A stretch of DNA of 64,000 bases from CAVSRC01 sp963782045 (lineage in GTDB: Bacteria; Pseudomonadota; Alphaproteobacteria; Rhizobiales; Kaistiaceae), in contig CAWAIR010000005.1 in NCBI GenBank assembly GCA_963782045.1, positions 1 to 64,000 of the forward strand, read 5' to 3'. A program made the position numbers and the translations under genes. Shown piece by piece: positions 28,344-36,999 of this stretch. How positions within the stretch are numbered: position 1 is the first letter of the stretch; each line of letters begins with the position of its first letter. Under the pieces are notes generated by a model. That model was not told the DNA's origin. It saw nothing but the letters and a program-made list of their open reading frames with translations, and ran no database searches.

Positions 28344-29288
28344 ATGGATACGCGTCGCGCAAAGGATGCGCGCACAACTGGGACTTCAGCAGATCGTCTT
28401 GCAATCGAGGCCAATTTGACTTTCAAGATATCGTCGCCCAGATCGGTCGAAGTGGGGACCGGCACCGAGAGAGTGCAGCCCGTTCGAATCATAACAGCCG
28501 ATAAATTGCCCGCAGAAGCCGTTGCGGATCTCGTCGCGGGCCTCTTCGCCTATGAAGTGTGGACTTCACTGGCATTCCACGAGATCCGCCAGCGCTTTCG
28601 CCGTTCACTCCTCGGTCCTTTTTGGCTGACCCTGTCCATGGGCATTATGGTAGGCGCCTTGGGTTTTGTTTTTTCGAGGCTTTTCGGGCAGGACGTCTCG
28701 CGGACGCTTCCCTACATCGCTGTAGGGTTGATCTTCTGGGGTCTCCTCACGAGCTGCATTAACGAGGGAACGACGATCTTCATCGGCAACGAGGCGTATA
28801 TCAGAAACGTGCCATTGCCGCTAAGCGTGCACTTCTACCGAATGGTCGCGCGCAACGTCATCATTTGGGCTTTCAACATGGCGATCTATGTGATCGTGCT
28901 GGTGGCTTTCCGCATCGTGCCAGGTTGGCAAGTCCTGCTGTTCATTCCCGGTTTCCTTCTGTTCCTGATCAACGCCGCATGGATGGGCCTCGCCGCCGGC
29001 ATTCTCTCGACGCGCTATCGCGACATCCCTCAGGTCATTGCCAATCTCGTGCAGGTTGTGTTCTTCGTGACGCCCGTGTTCTGGTCACCCGAGACTCTTT
29101 CCCGCCGTCCTGCCTTCGTCCAGCTAAACCCGCTCTATCATCTCCTGGAGTTGTCACGCTCACCGCTGCTCGGCCGTGGCATTTCTGCTCAAAATTGGAC
29201 CTTTACAATCGGTCTTGCCGTGGTCGGCGTTGCCATCACCGCCTACCTTTATCGCCGAGCGTATGCTCGCATTGCCTATTGGGTTTGA
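28344..29288 (+). CDS. Polysaccharide ABC transporter permease (Wzm-like)
   Basis: The 314-residue protein begins with about 85 mostly polar residues and then has the ABC-2 permease domain with six membrane segments: TSLAFHEIRQRFRRSLLGPFWLTLSMGIMVGALGFVFSRLF is typical of Wzm/KpsM/RfbA, followed by SCINEGTTIFIGNEAYIRNVPLP and STRYRDIPQVIANLVQVVFFVTPVFW. It would form the inner-membrane channel that exports undecaprenyl-linked glycan. The ATP-binding partner starts 15 bases downstream. The polar N-terminal extension is longer than in the family. Confidence 0.88.
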   Translation: MDTRRAKDARTTGTSADRLAIEANLTFKISSPRSVEVGTGTERVQPVRIITADKLPAEAVADLVAGLFAYEVWTSLAFHEIRQRFRRSLLGPFWLTLSMGIMVGALGFVFSRLFGQDVSRTLPYIAVGLIFWGLLTSCINEGTTIFIGNEAYIRNVPLPLSVHFYRMVARNVIIWAFNMAIYVIVLVAFRIVPGWQVLLFIPGFLLFLINAAWMGLAAGILSTRYRDIPQVIANLVQVVFFVTPVFWSPETLSRRPAFVQLNPLYHLLELSRSPLLGRGISAQNWTFTIGLAVVGVAITAYLYRRAYARIAYWV

Positions 29289-29303
29289 TATGGCTCATAT
29301 TCG

Positions 29304-30005
29304 GTGAGCGACCTCACGGTCGAATTCGCTGTCTTTGGCGCCAGTGCGCGTTCCCTCAAGAACCGCGTTCTCGCCCAGGCAACTGGTGGCCGCATCATGG
29401 CCAGCGCGCGAGATATCGTGACTGTGCGCGCTATCGATCAGATGAACATTGAAATCAAGGACGGCGACCGCCTCGGCATTACAGGGCACAACGGTTCGGG
29501 AAAGACAACCCTTCTGCGCGTGTTATCCGGCATCTACAAGCCGGTGGCGGGCAACATCCGAATTGAGGGCAAGGTCGGGACGCTGATCGATGCTTCGGCC
29601 GGGATGGATCCCGAAGCGACCGGTGTGGAGAACGTCTATTTGCGTGGCCACATGCTCGGCATGACCAAGCGCGAGATCGCTCGACAGCTTGAGGACATCA
29701 CTACTTTCACGGACCTTGGCGACTTCATGGAATTGCCCATGAAGACGTTCTCGGCGGGCATGCAGGCGCGGCTTGCGTTCGCAGTATCCACCTCCATGCA
29801 AAACGACATCCTGCTGATAGACGAGGGAATCGGGGCAGGCGACGAAGCGTTCCAGGAGAAAGCGCAGAAGCGAATCGAGGGCTTGTTTGCCCGGACGTCG
29901 ATCGTGCTTCTGGCCAGTCATTCCGAGGCACTGATCTCGCGGTTCTGCAATCGGCGGCTCACGATGGATCATGGGCGAATAGTGAGTGAGACGCAGATAT
30001 CCTGA
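29304..30005 (+). CDS. Polysaccharide ABC transporter ATP-binding protein (Wzt-like, short)
   Basis: The 233-residue ATPase has Walker A GHNGSGKTTLL, the ABC signature FSAGMQARLAF, Walker B ILLIDEGIGAGD and an H-loop in LASHSE. The start is GTG 29304 (MSDLTVEF). The C-terminal carbohydrate-binding extension of E. coli O9a Wzt is missing, so it is closer to the short type (KpsT/RfbB). It pairs with the permease just upstream; together they would move the lipid-linked polymer across the inner membrane. Confidence 0.88.
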   Translation: MSDLTVEFAVFGASARSLKNRVLAQATGGRIMASARDIVTVRAIDQMNIEIKDGDRLGITGHNGSGKTTLLRVLSGIYKPVAGNIRIEGKVGTLIDASAGMDPEATGVENVYLRGHMLGMTKREIARQLEDITTFTDLGDFMELPMKTFSAGMQARLAFAVSTSMQNDILLIDEGIGAGDEAFQEKAQKRIEGLFARTSIVLLASHSEALISRFCNRRLTMDHGRIVSETQIS

Positions 30006-30343
30006 AGGACTTCGCGATGCTGTGACCTTCAGGGGTTGCAAGGAATGCGGCTTGCATATTTGGCCCCGGTTTCGTGTAAGTTGGAAGGAGTTTCCGCTGT
30101 CGGGAGTGACTTCAAACTGGACGCTTGCATGAAGCGGGGCACGATCGGGGCGAACTGAATGTCAGGTATCTGTCGAAAAGGGGAAAGGGTAGAAAGCGTC
30201 CCGGTTACTGCGGAGCTCCTTGTTCATCTGTACACATTCATCTGGGTGCAATGCTAGTGACGATCGAGTCCAGCGCAATTGTCTTGGAAGACAACACGAG
30301 TTTTCCACATGTTGAACAGTGTGGCAGACAATTTGGTACGACA
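30006..30343. other. Spacer before the arabinose-lipid operon
   Basis: No separate gene is supported. Alternative upstream starts of the next gene exist in frame (30125 and 30251), but the residues they add have no family similarity. The stretch is moderately AT-rich (TTTTCCACATG, ATTTGGTACG near 30300-30340) and likely holds the promoter of the operon that follows. Confidence 0.4.
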
Positions 30344-31789
30344 ATGACCAACGGTCAATCTCCAAGTTGTCCTCTTGCAGTCGACCTCGATGGCACGTTG
30401 CTGCGGATCGACAGCCTCGTCGAGATGTTTGTAGTGAATCTGCTGCGACAGCCGTGGGCCACGCTTACGGCGCTATTTGCGCTGGTCGGGGGCCGCGCTG
30501 CGTTCAAGAAGAGAATTGCTGAGATAAACTTGATGGACGTGACCCTGTTCCCCGTCCACAAGGGGCTGATGGCGTATCTGCACGAACAGAAGGCCAAAGG
30601 ACGCGAGCTCTTCTTGGTCACGGCCGCCGATCACCAGATCGCTAGCACCATCGCTCGGCAACTCGACATCTTCAGCGGGGCGACCGGCTCTATCGACGGC
30701 CGTAATCTCAAGGGCCGCACCAAGCTTGCCTATCTGCAGGAGCGGTTTCCTGGCGGCTTCTCCTACGCCGGCGACAGCCCCGCAGACATACCGATATGGC
30801 GCGCCGCGCGCTCGATCATCCTGGTCGGCACCAACGAAACCACGCACCGGGCAGTGGCGGATCTCGATGCTCCGATTGAGCGCGAATTCCACGCTGAGCG
30901 CGCCGGACCGCGCCTGTGGCTGAAGGCACTGCGCATCCATCAATGGTCCAAGAACCTGCTGCTCTTCCTACCGGTGATTCTGGCCCACCAATACGATCAC
31001 GCCGCCGCGGTTACCAACACCCTGCTCACCTTCCCCTGTATGGGCCTTGTGGCTTCGGGCACATATCTTATCAACGACATCAGCGATCTCGACGCCGACC
31101 GGGTCCATCCCACGAAGCGTAATCGCCCGATCGCATCCGGTGCTATCGGTGCCGGCACCGCACTTGTTGTTGCGCTTGCCTGTCTTGGCGCGGGCCTGTT
31201 GGGCGCACTCGGCATCTCCTTTCAGCTCTTGCTTATGATGCTGGTGTACTTGGTCGCTACCTTGGCCTATTCGCTCGTGATCAAGCGCGTCGCCATGCTC
31301 GACGTTGTCACCCTCGGCGGGCTCTACACCCTCAGAATAATGATGGGCACGCTGGTCATTGGCGTCGACCTGTCGCCATGGTTGCTGATGTTCTCGTTGT
31401 TCTTTTTCCTCGGGTTCTCGCTGGCTAAACGCTACGTCGAGATCATCGGAACGGCCACGGCGAGCGGCGCCGACGGTCTCATCCCCGGTCGCGGCTACCG
31501 GTTCAGCGATGGACCTTTGCTGCTGACCTTCGGCATCGCTACCAGCATCGTCGCAATCCTGATCCTTACGCTTTACATCGCCAGTGATGCCTTCCCAACT
31601 GGCGCCTACCAGCATCCGCAGTGGCTCTGGCTGATTGCTCCGATCGTGCTGTTGTGGACGATGCGCGTCTGGCTATTGTGCTTCCGTGGCGAGATGCACG
31701 ACGATCCGGTCACGTTTGCCGTCAACGACCGTGTTAGCCTGGGCCTCGGTTTTTTGGTTCTGCTGAGTTTCATTGCGGCGACCCTATGA
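30344..31789 (+). CDS. HAD phosphatase fused to UbiA-family prenyltransferase (DPPR-synthase-like)
   Basis: This roughly 481-residue protein has an N-terminal HAD domain (VDLDGTLLRIDS; YAGDSPADIPIW) and a C-terminal UbiA-type membrane domain of about eight helices. The prenyl-diphosphate motif is NDISDLDADRVHPTKRNRPI, followed by YSLVIKRVAMLDVVTLGG. In mycobacteria the UbiA protein Rv3806c transfers 5-phosphoribose to decaprenyl phosphate and a separate phosphatase removes the phosphate; here one protein could do both (inference). The gene overlaps the DprE1-like gene by ATGA at 31786-31789. ATG 30344 (MTNGQSPSCPL) is preferred because the family starts near there. Confidence 0.82.
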   Translation: MTNGQSPSCPLAVDLDGTLLRIDSLVEMFVVNLLRQPWATLTALFALVGGRAAFKKRIAEINLMDVTLFPVHKGLMAYLHEQKAKGRELFLVTAADHQIASTIARQLDIFSGATGSIDGRNLKGRTKLAYLQERFPGGFSYAGDSPADIPIWRAARSIILVGTNETTHRAVADLDAPIEREFHAERAGPRLWLKALRIHQWSKNLLLFLPVILAHQYDHAAAVTNTLLTFPCMGLVASGTYLINDISDLDADRVHPTKRNRPIASGAIGAGTALVVALACLGAGLLGALGISFQLLLMMLVYLVATLAYSLVIKRVAMLDVVTLGGLYTLRIMMGTLVIGVDLSPWLLMFSLFFFLGFSLAKRYVEIIGTATASGADGLIPGRGYRFSDGPLLLTFGIATSIVAILILTLYIASDAFPTGAYQHPQWLWLIAPIVLLWTMRVWLLCFRGEMHDDPVTFAVNDRVSLGLGFLVLLSFIAATL

Positions 31790-33114
31790 CCCATTTCTCA
31801 TCCCCTCAGTCTCGCACTTCATGGGGTCGGGTCGCGCGACCGCGAGTGCCAGTGGCGATGCCTTGGTTCGTCGACGAACTACCGCACGTCCTCGCCGAGA
31901 TTTCCGGAGAGTCGAAGCTCGCAATCGGCCTGTGTCGCTCCTATGGCGACAGCGTCATCAACAGCGGGGGAAGCGTCATCGACATGACGCATCTCGACCG
32001 CATCATCGCCTTCGACCGCGACAAGGGCATTCTCACTGCGGAAGCCGGTGCCTCGCTCTCCGCCATCCTTCGGTTGATCGTGCCGCACGGCTGGTTCACC
32101 GGGACCACCCCCGGAACGCGTTTCGTGACCCTCGGCGGGGCCGTTGCCAACGACGTGCACGGCAAGAACCATCATCGCGCTGGAACGTTCGGCTGTGCCG
32201 TCAAGGAGCTCGAACTTGTGCGCTCTGACGGAACGACACGCCGGCTCTCCGCCGACGGCGGCGATCCGCTGTTTGCCGCGACCATCGGTGGCCTCGGGCT
32301 GACCGGCGTCATCCGCGCCGTCAGCCTCGATCTCGCTCCCATCCGCAGTGCTTATCTCGACGTCGAGCGCATCGCCTTCGGGCATGTGCGCGATTTTTTC
32401 GCGATTGCGGAGGAGAGCGAACAGAGCCATGAGCACACCGTCGCCTGGATCGACTGCGCCAGCGGCCATTCGCATCTTGGGCGCGGCATCTTCCAGCGCG
32501 GTAACTGGTCTGAGGAGGGTGGGCTCGACGTCCATGACGACCGCAAGACCTTGACCATGCCAATCGACGCGCCAGGCTTCGCCCTCAACTGGTTGACCGT
32601 GCGCCTGTTCAACGCGGTCTATTACCGTCTGCAAAAATACGGACCTGCCCGTCAGCACCTGCATTACGCGCCGTTCTTCTATCCTCTCGATGCCATCCTC
32701 GAATGGAACCGGCTCTACGGCAGGCGCGGCTTTTATCAGTATCAGTGCGTGATCGCGCAGGGCGAGGCAGCCGAGGCGGTGGAGGAATTGCTGAAACGAA
32801 TCGCCGCCTCGGGCGCAGGGTCGTTCCTTGCAGTGCTCAAGACGTTGGGCCCGAAGCCTTCGCCCGGCATGCTGTCCTTTCCACACGAGGGCGTCACTCT
32901 GGCGCTGGATTTCCCCAACAAGGGCCCAAAGACGCTAGAGCTCCTTGGCGAACTTGACGCCATCGTGCGCGCGGCCAACGGCCGGCTTTATCCGGCGAAG
33001 GATGGACGCATGCCTGCCGCGATGTTCCGCGCCGGCTATCCGCACCTCGACGCGTTCATGGAACAGATCGATCCCGCCTTCGGTTCAGACTTCTGGAGAA
33101 GGGTCTCGGCGTGA
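31786..33114 (+). CDS. DprE1-like FAD-dependent decaprenylphosphoryl-ribose 2'-oxidase
   Basis: In mycobacteria DprE1 oxidises polyprenyl-phospho-ribose to the 2'-keto intermediate of arabinose donor synthesis. The 442-residue protein has the VAO/PCMH FAD domain: GLCRSYGDSVINSGGSVIDM, TAEAGASLSAILRLIVPHGWF, TPGTRFVTLGGAVANDVHGKNHH. The substrate domain ends with VTLALDFPNKG and RLYPAKDGRMP, where the Lys matches the conserved catalytic-site Lys of DprE1. The Cys that covalent benzothiazinone inhibitors attack in M. tuberculosis is replaced by Ala. It overlaps the flanking genes at both ends (ATGA at 31786-31789; GTGA at 33111-33114), indicating translational coupling. Confidence 0.88.
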   Translation: MTHFSSPQSRTSWGRVARPRVPVAMPWFVDELPHVLAEISGESKLAIGLCRSYGDSVINSGGSVIDMTHLDRIIAFDRDKGILTAEAGASLSAILRLIVPHGWFTGTTPGTRFVTLGGAVANDVHGKNHHRAGTFGCAVKELELVRSDGTTRRLSADGGDPLFAATIGGLGLTGVIRAVSLDLAPIRSAYLDVERIAFGHVRDFFAIAEESEQSHEHTVAWIDCASGHSHLGRGIFQRGNWSEEGGLDVHDDRKTLTMPIDAPGFALNWLTVRLFNAVYYRLQKYGPARQHLHYAPFFYPLDAILEWNRLYGRRGFYQYQCVIAQGEAAEAVEELLKRIAASGAGSFLAVLKTLGPKPSPGMLSFPHEGVTLALDFPNKGPKTLELLGELDAIVRAANGRLYPAKDGRMPAAMFRAGYPHLDAFMEQIDPAFGSDFWRRVSA

Positions 33115-33869
33115 AGAGCGGGGGTGCTGTGAACGCCATCGTCTTGGGAGCGCTGTCGGCGATCGGCGAGGCGACGGCACGGCTATACGCTGCCGAAGGT
33201 GCGAGATTGGTTGTTGCGGGCCGCAACGAGATGCGCCTCAAACAAATCGCGGACGATCTCAAGGTGCGCGGGGCGGCAGAATGTCTGACCTGGCCGATCG
33301 ATCTGGCCACGGCCGATGCGGTAGCTGAGTTTGCCAAGATGGTTGCAGCCCTCGGCGGCCACGTCGATGCTGTCCTGTTGTTTTACGGCGTGCTGGGTGA
33401 TCAAAGGCAGGCCGAACAGGATCCGCGGATTCTGCGCAATATCATTGCCGTCAATTTCGCCAGTGCGGCGGAATGGGCCGTCGCGGCGGCCAACCAGCTC
33501 GAGCGGCAGCAGGTCGGCACGCTGGTGGCGGTCAGCTCGGTCGCCAGCGATAGGGGCCGCCAGTCGAACTATGTCTACGGCGCCACCAAAGCGGGCTTGA
33601 CAACGCTGGTTGAAGGCATCGCGCACCGGCTGGCGCGGTCGGGCGCCCATGCCGTGGCGCTCAAAGTTGGCTTCGTCGACACCCCGATGACGGCACACAT
33701 CGAGAAGGATGGCCCGCTTTGGGCAAAGCCGGGTGACATCGCCAATATCGTCAAGGCCGTTGCTGACCGGCCGGGCAGGCCGATTGTCTACGCACCCTGG
33801 TTCTGGCGATGGATCATGCTGATCGTCCGCTCCGTTCCCGCCGCGATATTCCATAAGACAAAGCTTTAG
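33111..33869 (+). CDS. DprE2-like short-chain dehydrogenase
   Basis: The 252-residue SDR starts at GTG 33111 and would reduce the 2'-keto-lipid made by the DprE1-like enzyme, completing ribose-to-arabinose epimerisation. Features: IVLGALSAIGEATARLYAAEGARLVVAGRN (an N-terminal cofactor fold with an altered glycine motif, ALSAIGE), VAVSSVASDRGRQSNYVYGATKAGL with Ser and Tyr-x3-Lys of the catalytic site, and a C-terminal hydrophobic helix (FWRWIMLIVRSVPAAIFHK), as in DprE2, for membrane association. Coupled to the gene before by four overlapping bases. Confidence 0.87.
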   Translation: MKSGGAVNAIVLGALSAIGEATARLYAAEGARLVVAGRNEMRLKQIADDLKVRGAAECLTWPIDLATADAVAEFAKMVAALGGHVDAVLLFYGVLGDQRQAEQDPRILRNIIAVNFASAAEWAVAAANQLERQQVGTLVAVSSVASDRGRQSNYVYGATKAGLTTLVEGIAHRLARSGAHAVALKVGFVDTPMTAHIEKDGPLWAKPGDIANIVKAVADRPGRPIVYAPWFWRWIMLIVRSVPAAIFHKTKL

Positions 33870-33889
33870 GCCGGACAGGCAGCTGGCGG

Positions 33890-34846
33890 ATGGAGGTGCA
33901 CGTGCCGGGCGACAGAAAGGGCAGGATCATCATCACCGGCGCCGCCGGGCTCGTCGGCCAGAACATCGTAGCGCGGCTGAAGGGCCGCGACGACGTCACG
34001 CTGATCGGCATCGACAAGCACAAGGCCAACGTCGCTCTCTTTCGCCGCGTCCATCCGGGCGTGACGATGATCGAAGCGGATCTGGCCGAGCCGGGTACCT
34101 GGGCGGACAGCTTCGCCGGCGCCGATGCGGTGGTGGTGAACCAGGCCCAGATCGGCGGGCTCCGCGAGGAGGAATTCTGGCGCAACAACGTCGAAGCGAC
34201 CCGACACGTCCTGGCCGCCGTCGAAACGCATGGCGTGCCCTATTTCGTCGGCATTTCCTCGTCAGTGGTGAACTCGCGTGCCGACGATTTCTATACCCGC
34301 ACCAAGACCGCGCAGGAGAAGCTGTTCGATGCCGCCAGCGTTCGGCATTGCACGCTCAGACCGACGCTGATGTTCGGCTGGTTCGACCGCAAGCATCTGG
34401 GCTGGCTGCGGCGCTTTATGGACCGCGCCCCGGTCTTTCCGATCCCGGGCAACGGCGATTTCGCCCGGCAGCCGCTCTATGTCGGCGATTTCGTCTCGAT
34501 CATCCTGTCGGCGATCGAGACACGCAAGACCGGCACCTACGATATTTCGGGCCTGGAGCAGATCTCCTACGGCCGCCTGATGCACGCCATCCACGACATC
34601 GTGAAGCCGCGGGCGCGCATTGTCGGCATCCCCTATCACCTGTTCTGGGTCCTCTTGTGGACCTATGCGCTGTTCGACAGGAACCCGCCGTTCAGCACGC
34701 GTCAGCTCGAGGCGCTGGTCATTCCGGAGACCTTTCCGGTCATCGACTGGCCCGGGATCTTCGGGATCGCGACGACGCCGCTGAAGCAGGCGCTGGAGCA
34801 AACCTACCTCGACCCGGATTACGCGCGGGTCGTCCTCGAGTTCTAG
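33890..34846 (+). CDS. NAD-dependent epimerase/dehydratase family protein
   Basis: This 318-residue extended SDR has RIIITGAAGLVGQNIVARL, SSSVVNSRADDFYTRTKTAQEKL (a Tyr-x3-Lys arrangement: YTRTK), and CTLRPTLMFGWFDRKHLGWL. A hydrophobic stretch (ARIVGIPYHLFWVLLWTYALF) is found near the C-terminus, as in NDUFA9-like and oligosaccharide-associated SDRs. Substrate unknown; the operon suggests a sugar nucleotide or lipid-linked sugar. It begins 21 bases after the DprE2-like stop and ends 14 bases before the next gene. Confidence 0.75.
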   Translation: MEVHVPGDRKGRIIITGAAGLVGQNIVARLKGRDDVTLIGIDKHKANVALFRRVHPGVTMIEADLAEPGTWADSFAGADAVVVNQAQIGGLREEEFWRNNVEATRHVLAAVETHGVPYFVGISSSVVNSRADDFYTRTKTAQEKLFDAASVRHCTLRPTLMFGWFDRKHLGWLRRFMDRAPVFPIPGNGDFARQPLYVGDFVSIILSAIETRKTGTYDISGLEQISYGRLMHAIHDIVKPRARIVGIPYHLFWVLLWTYALFDRNPPFSTRQLEALVIPETFPVIDWPGIFGIATTPLKQALEQTYLDPDYARVVLEF

Positions 34847-34859
34847 GGAGGCGTCGGCC

Positions 34860-36167
34860 ATGGCCCGCATCGTCGTTGTCGGCGCCGGCCCGATGGGCTT
34901 GGCCGCGGCACATCGCGCCGCCGTCCTCGGCCACGCCATCGATCTCGTCGAAGCCGACAGCAAGGTCGGTGGAATGGCCGCGCATTTCGATTTTTCCGGC
35001 CTGTCGATCGAGCGCTTCTACCATTTCGTCTGCAAGTCGGATCATCCGACCTTCGCGCTCATGGAGGAGCTCGGCATCGGCGACCGGATGCGCTGGACCG
35101 ACACCTCGATGGCCTATTACATGAAGGGCGCGGTGCACAGATGGGGCGACCCGTTGGCGCTTCTGCGCTTCCCCCATCTCTCGCCCATCGAGAAATTCCG
35201 CTACGGGCTCCAGGTTTTTCTTGCAACCAGGGCCAGTGACTTCCATCGCATCGAAAAGCTGACCTCGCGGCAATGGATCGAGCGCGGCGCCGGACGGTCC
35301 GTCTACGACAAGCTGTGGAAGCGCCTGCAGGAGCTGAAATTCTACGAGATGGCTGACGAGATCTCGGCGTCATGGATTGCGACCCGCATCCGCCGCATCG
35401 GCCGCTCTCGCAAGAGCCTGTTCCAGGAGCAGCTCGGCTATATCGACGGCGGCTCGGAGACGCTGGTCGAGGCGATGGCCGACGGCATCCGCAAGAACGG
35501 CGGACGCATCCACCTCAAGACGCCCGCCGAGGAAGTACTGGTCGAAGAGGGCCGGGTGACGAGCGTGCGCGCCGGCGGCCGCACGTTCGCGACCGACGCG
35601 GTGATCTCGACCGTGCCGACGCCGCTGGTCAACCGGCTGGTGCCGGCGCTGCCGCAGCACAGCAAGGACATGTACGACGCCATCCGCAACATCGGCGTGG
35701 TATGCGTGCTGCTTAAGCTAACGAAATCGGTGACCCCGCATTTCTGGGTCAACATCATCGACGACGACATCGCGATCCCTGGCATCATTGAGTTCTCGAA
35801 CCTGAGGCCAATGCCGGACACCGTCGTCTACGTGCCCTATTACATGCCGCCTACGCAGGCGAAATGGACCTGGGCTGACCAGCAGTTCATCGACGAGGCC
35901 TTCTGCTACATCCGCCGCATCAACCCCGCCATCGGCAGGGCAGACCTGATCGACGCGCGGGTCGGCCGGCTGCGCCACGCCCAGCCGGTATGCGAGCCCA
36001 ATTTCTACGAAAAGTTGCCACCTGTGCAGACGCCGATCAGCGGTTTGCAGATCGCCGATACTTGCTTCTATTATCCGGAGGATCGGGGCGTGGCCGAGAG
36101 TATCCGGATCGGTCGGGCCATGGCGGAGACGGTGGACCATGATCGCGATCAGACCAGTTTGGCATAG
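34860..36167 (+). CDS. FAD-dependent oxidoreductase (amine-oxidase/protoporphyrinogen-oxidase fold)
   Basis: The 435-residue protein opens with the dinucleotide-binding VVVGAGPMGLAAAHRAA and EADSKVGGMAAHFDF, the GG motif of the amine oxidase/UDP-galactopyranose mutase-like superfamily. Later motifs are GYIDGGSETLVEAMADGI, DAVISTVPTPLVNRLVP and a C-terminal FAD contact (ADTCFYYPEDRGVAESIRIGRAMAE). Homologues occur in polysaccharide gene clusters, often near UbiA and GtrA-like genes, but I know of no proven reaction. It overlaps the methyltransferase gene by 29 bases. Confidence 0.75.
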   Translation: MARIVVVGAGPMGLAAAHRAAVLGHAIDLVEADSKVGGMAAHFDFSGLSIERFYHFVCKSDHPTFALMEELGIGDRMRWTDTSMAYYMKGAVHRWGDPLALLRFPHLSPIEKFRYGLQVFLATRASDFHRIEKLTSRQWIERGAGRSVYDKLWKRLQELKFYEMADEISASWIATRIRRIGRSRKSLFQEQLGYIDGGSETLVEAMADGIRKNGGRIHLKTPAEEVLVEEGRVTSVRAGGRTFATDAVISTVPTPLVNRLVPALPQHSKDMYDAIRNIGVVCVLLKLTKSVTPHFWVNIIDDDIAIPGIIEFSNLRPMPDTVVYVPYYMPPTQAKWTWADQQFIDEAFCYIRRINPAIGRADLIDARVGRLRHAQPVCEPNFYEKLPPVQTPISGLQIADTCFYYPEDRGVAESIRIGRAMAETVDHDRDQTSLA

Positions 36168-36999
36168 GGGCACCCAAAGGGCCAAAAGGCTTCTCGTTCG
36201 ATTGCGTAATCGAGACTTCAGAAGCCGTCGAGTTGGTCACCCCCTGGCGCTTCGCGAGAACATCACGAAAGCCGCCACTTCCACGAATGAGCGTCTGCTG
36301 GAAATCGGCCCGTTTTTTCGTCCGGTTGTGGCCGGCCCCAAGGTCCAATACTTTGATGTCCTGGATCAAGAGGAGCTCAAGGCCCGCGCAATTCAGCACG
36401 GCTACGATCCGGCGCAGGTGCCGGCCATAGACCATGTGTCGCCGACAGGCGATCTCTCTTGTGTCACGGAAACCTACGATGCCGTGATAAGCGCTCACTG
36501 CATCGAACATCAGCCAGACCTGATCAAGCATCTGCTCGACGTTGCGCGTATATTACGGCCGGGCGGCCGCTATTTTATCCTGATCCCCGACAAGCGTTAC
36601 TGTTTCGACCATTTCATTCCGGAATCTGAACTGCCGGCGATCCGCGCGGCGCATGCGGAGCGGCGGACCGTGCATCGCGTCGAGAGCGTCATCGAGCATA
36701 GGGCATTCACGACGCACAATGACTGCGTGCGGCACTGGAGTGGGGATCACGCCGATCCGGGTTTCTGGCAAAGCATCTTGCCGAGGCTACATGCCGCCAT
36801 GGAGGAATTTCGCGAGGCGGACGGCCGCTACATCGACGTGCACGCCTGGCAATTTACTCCGTCGTCCTTCCGTCGGATCATCGAGACCCTAAGAAAAGAT
36901 GATGGGGTCCCTTTCGCGATCGAGAACGTGTTCGACACACCGATCGACCGCAACGAATTCTCCGTTGTGCTCCGCGCCATTGGCTCCGCGGAAGAATGA
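36139..36999 (+). CDS. Class I SAM-dependent methyltransferase
   Basis: The 286-residue protein has ERLLEIGPFFRPVVAG (motif I), QYFDVLDQEELK, DAVISAHCIEHQPDLIKHLLDVARILRPGGRYFILIPDKRYC (motifs with the post-catalytic 'RILRPGG' block), and a C-terminal region conserved in methyltransferases of glycan clusters. It probably O-methylates a sugar or chain end. Start ATG 36139 lies inside the 3' end of the oxidoreductase; its stop overlaps the next start by four bases (36996-36999). Confidence 0.8.
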   Translation: MIAIRPVWHRGTQRAKRLLVRLRNRDFRSRRVGHPLALRENITKAATSTNERLLEIGPFFRPVVAGPKVQYFDVLDQEELKARAIQHGYDPAQVPAIDHVSPTGDLSCVTETYDAVISAHCIEHQPDLIKHLLDVARILRPGGRYFILIPDKRYCFDHFIPESELPAIRAAHAERRTVHRVESVIEHRAFTTHNDCVRHWSGDHADPGFWQSILPRLHAAMEEFREADGRYIDVHAWQFTPSSFRRIIETLRKDDGVPFAIENVFDTPIDRNEFSVVLRAIGSAEE

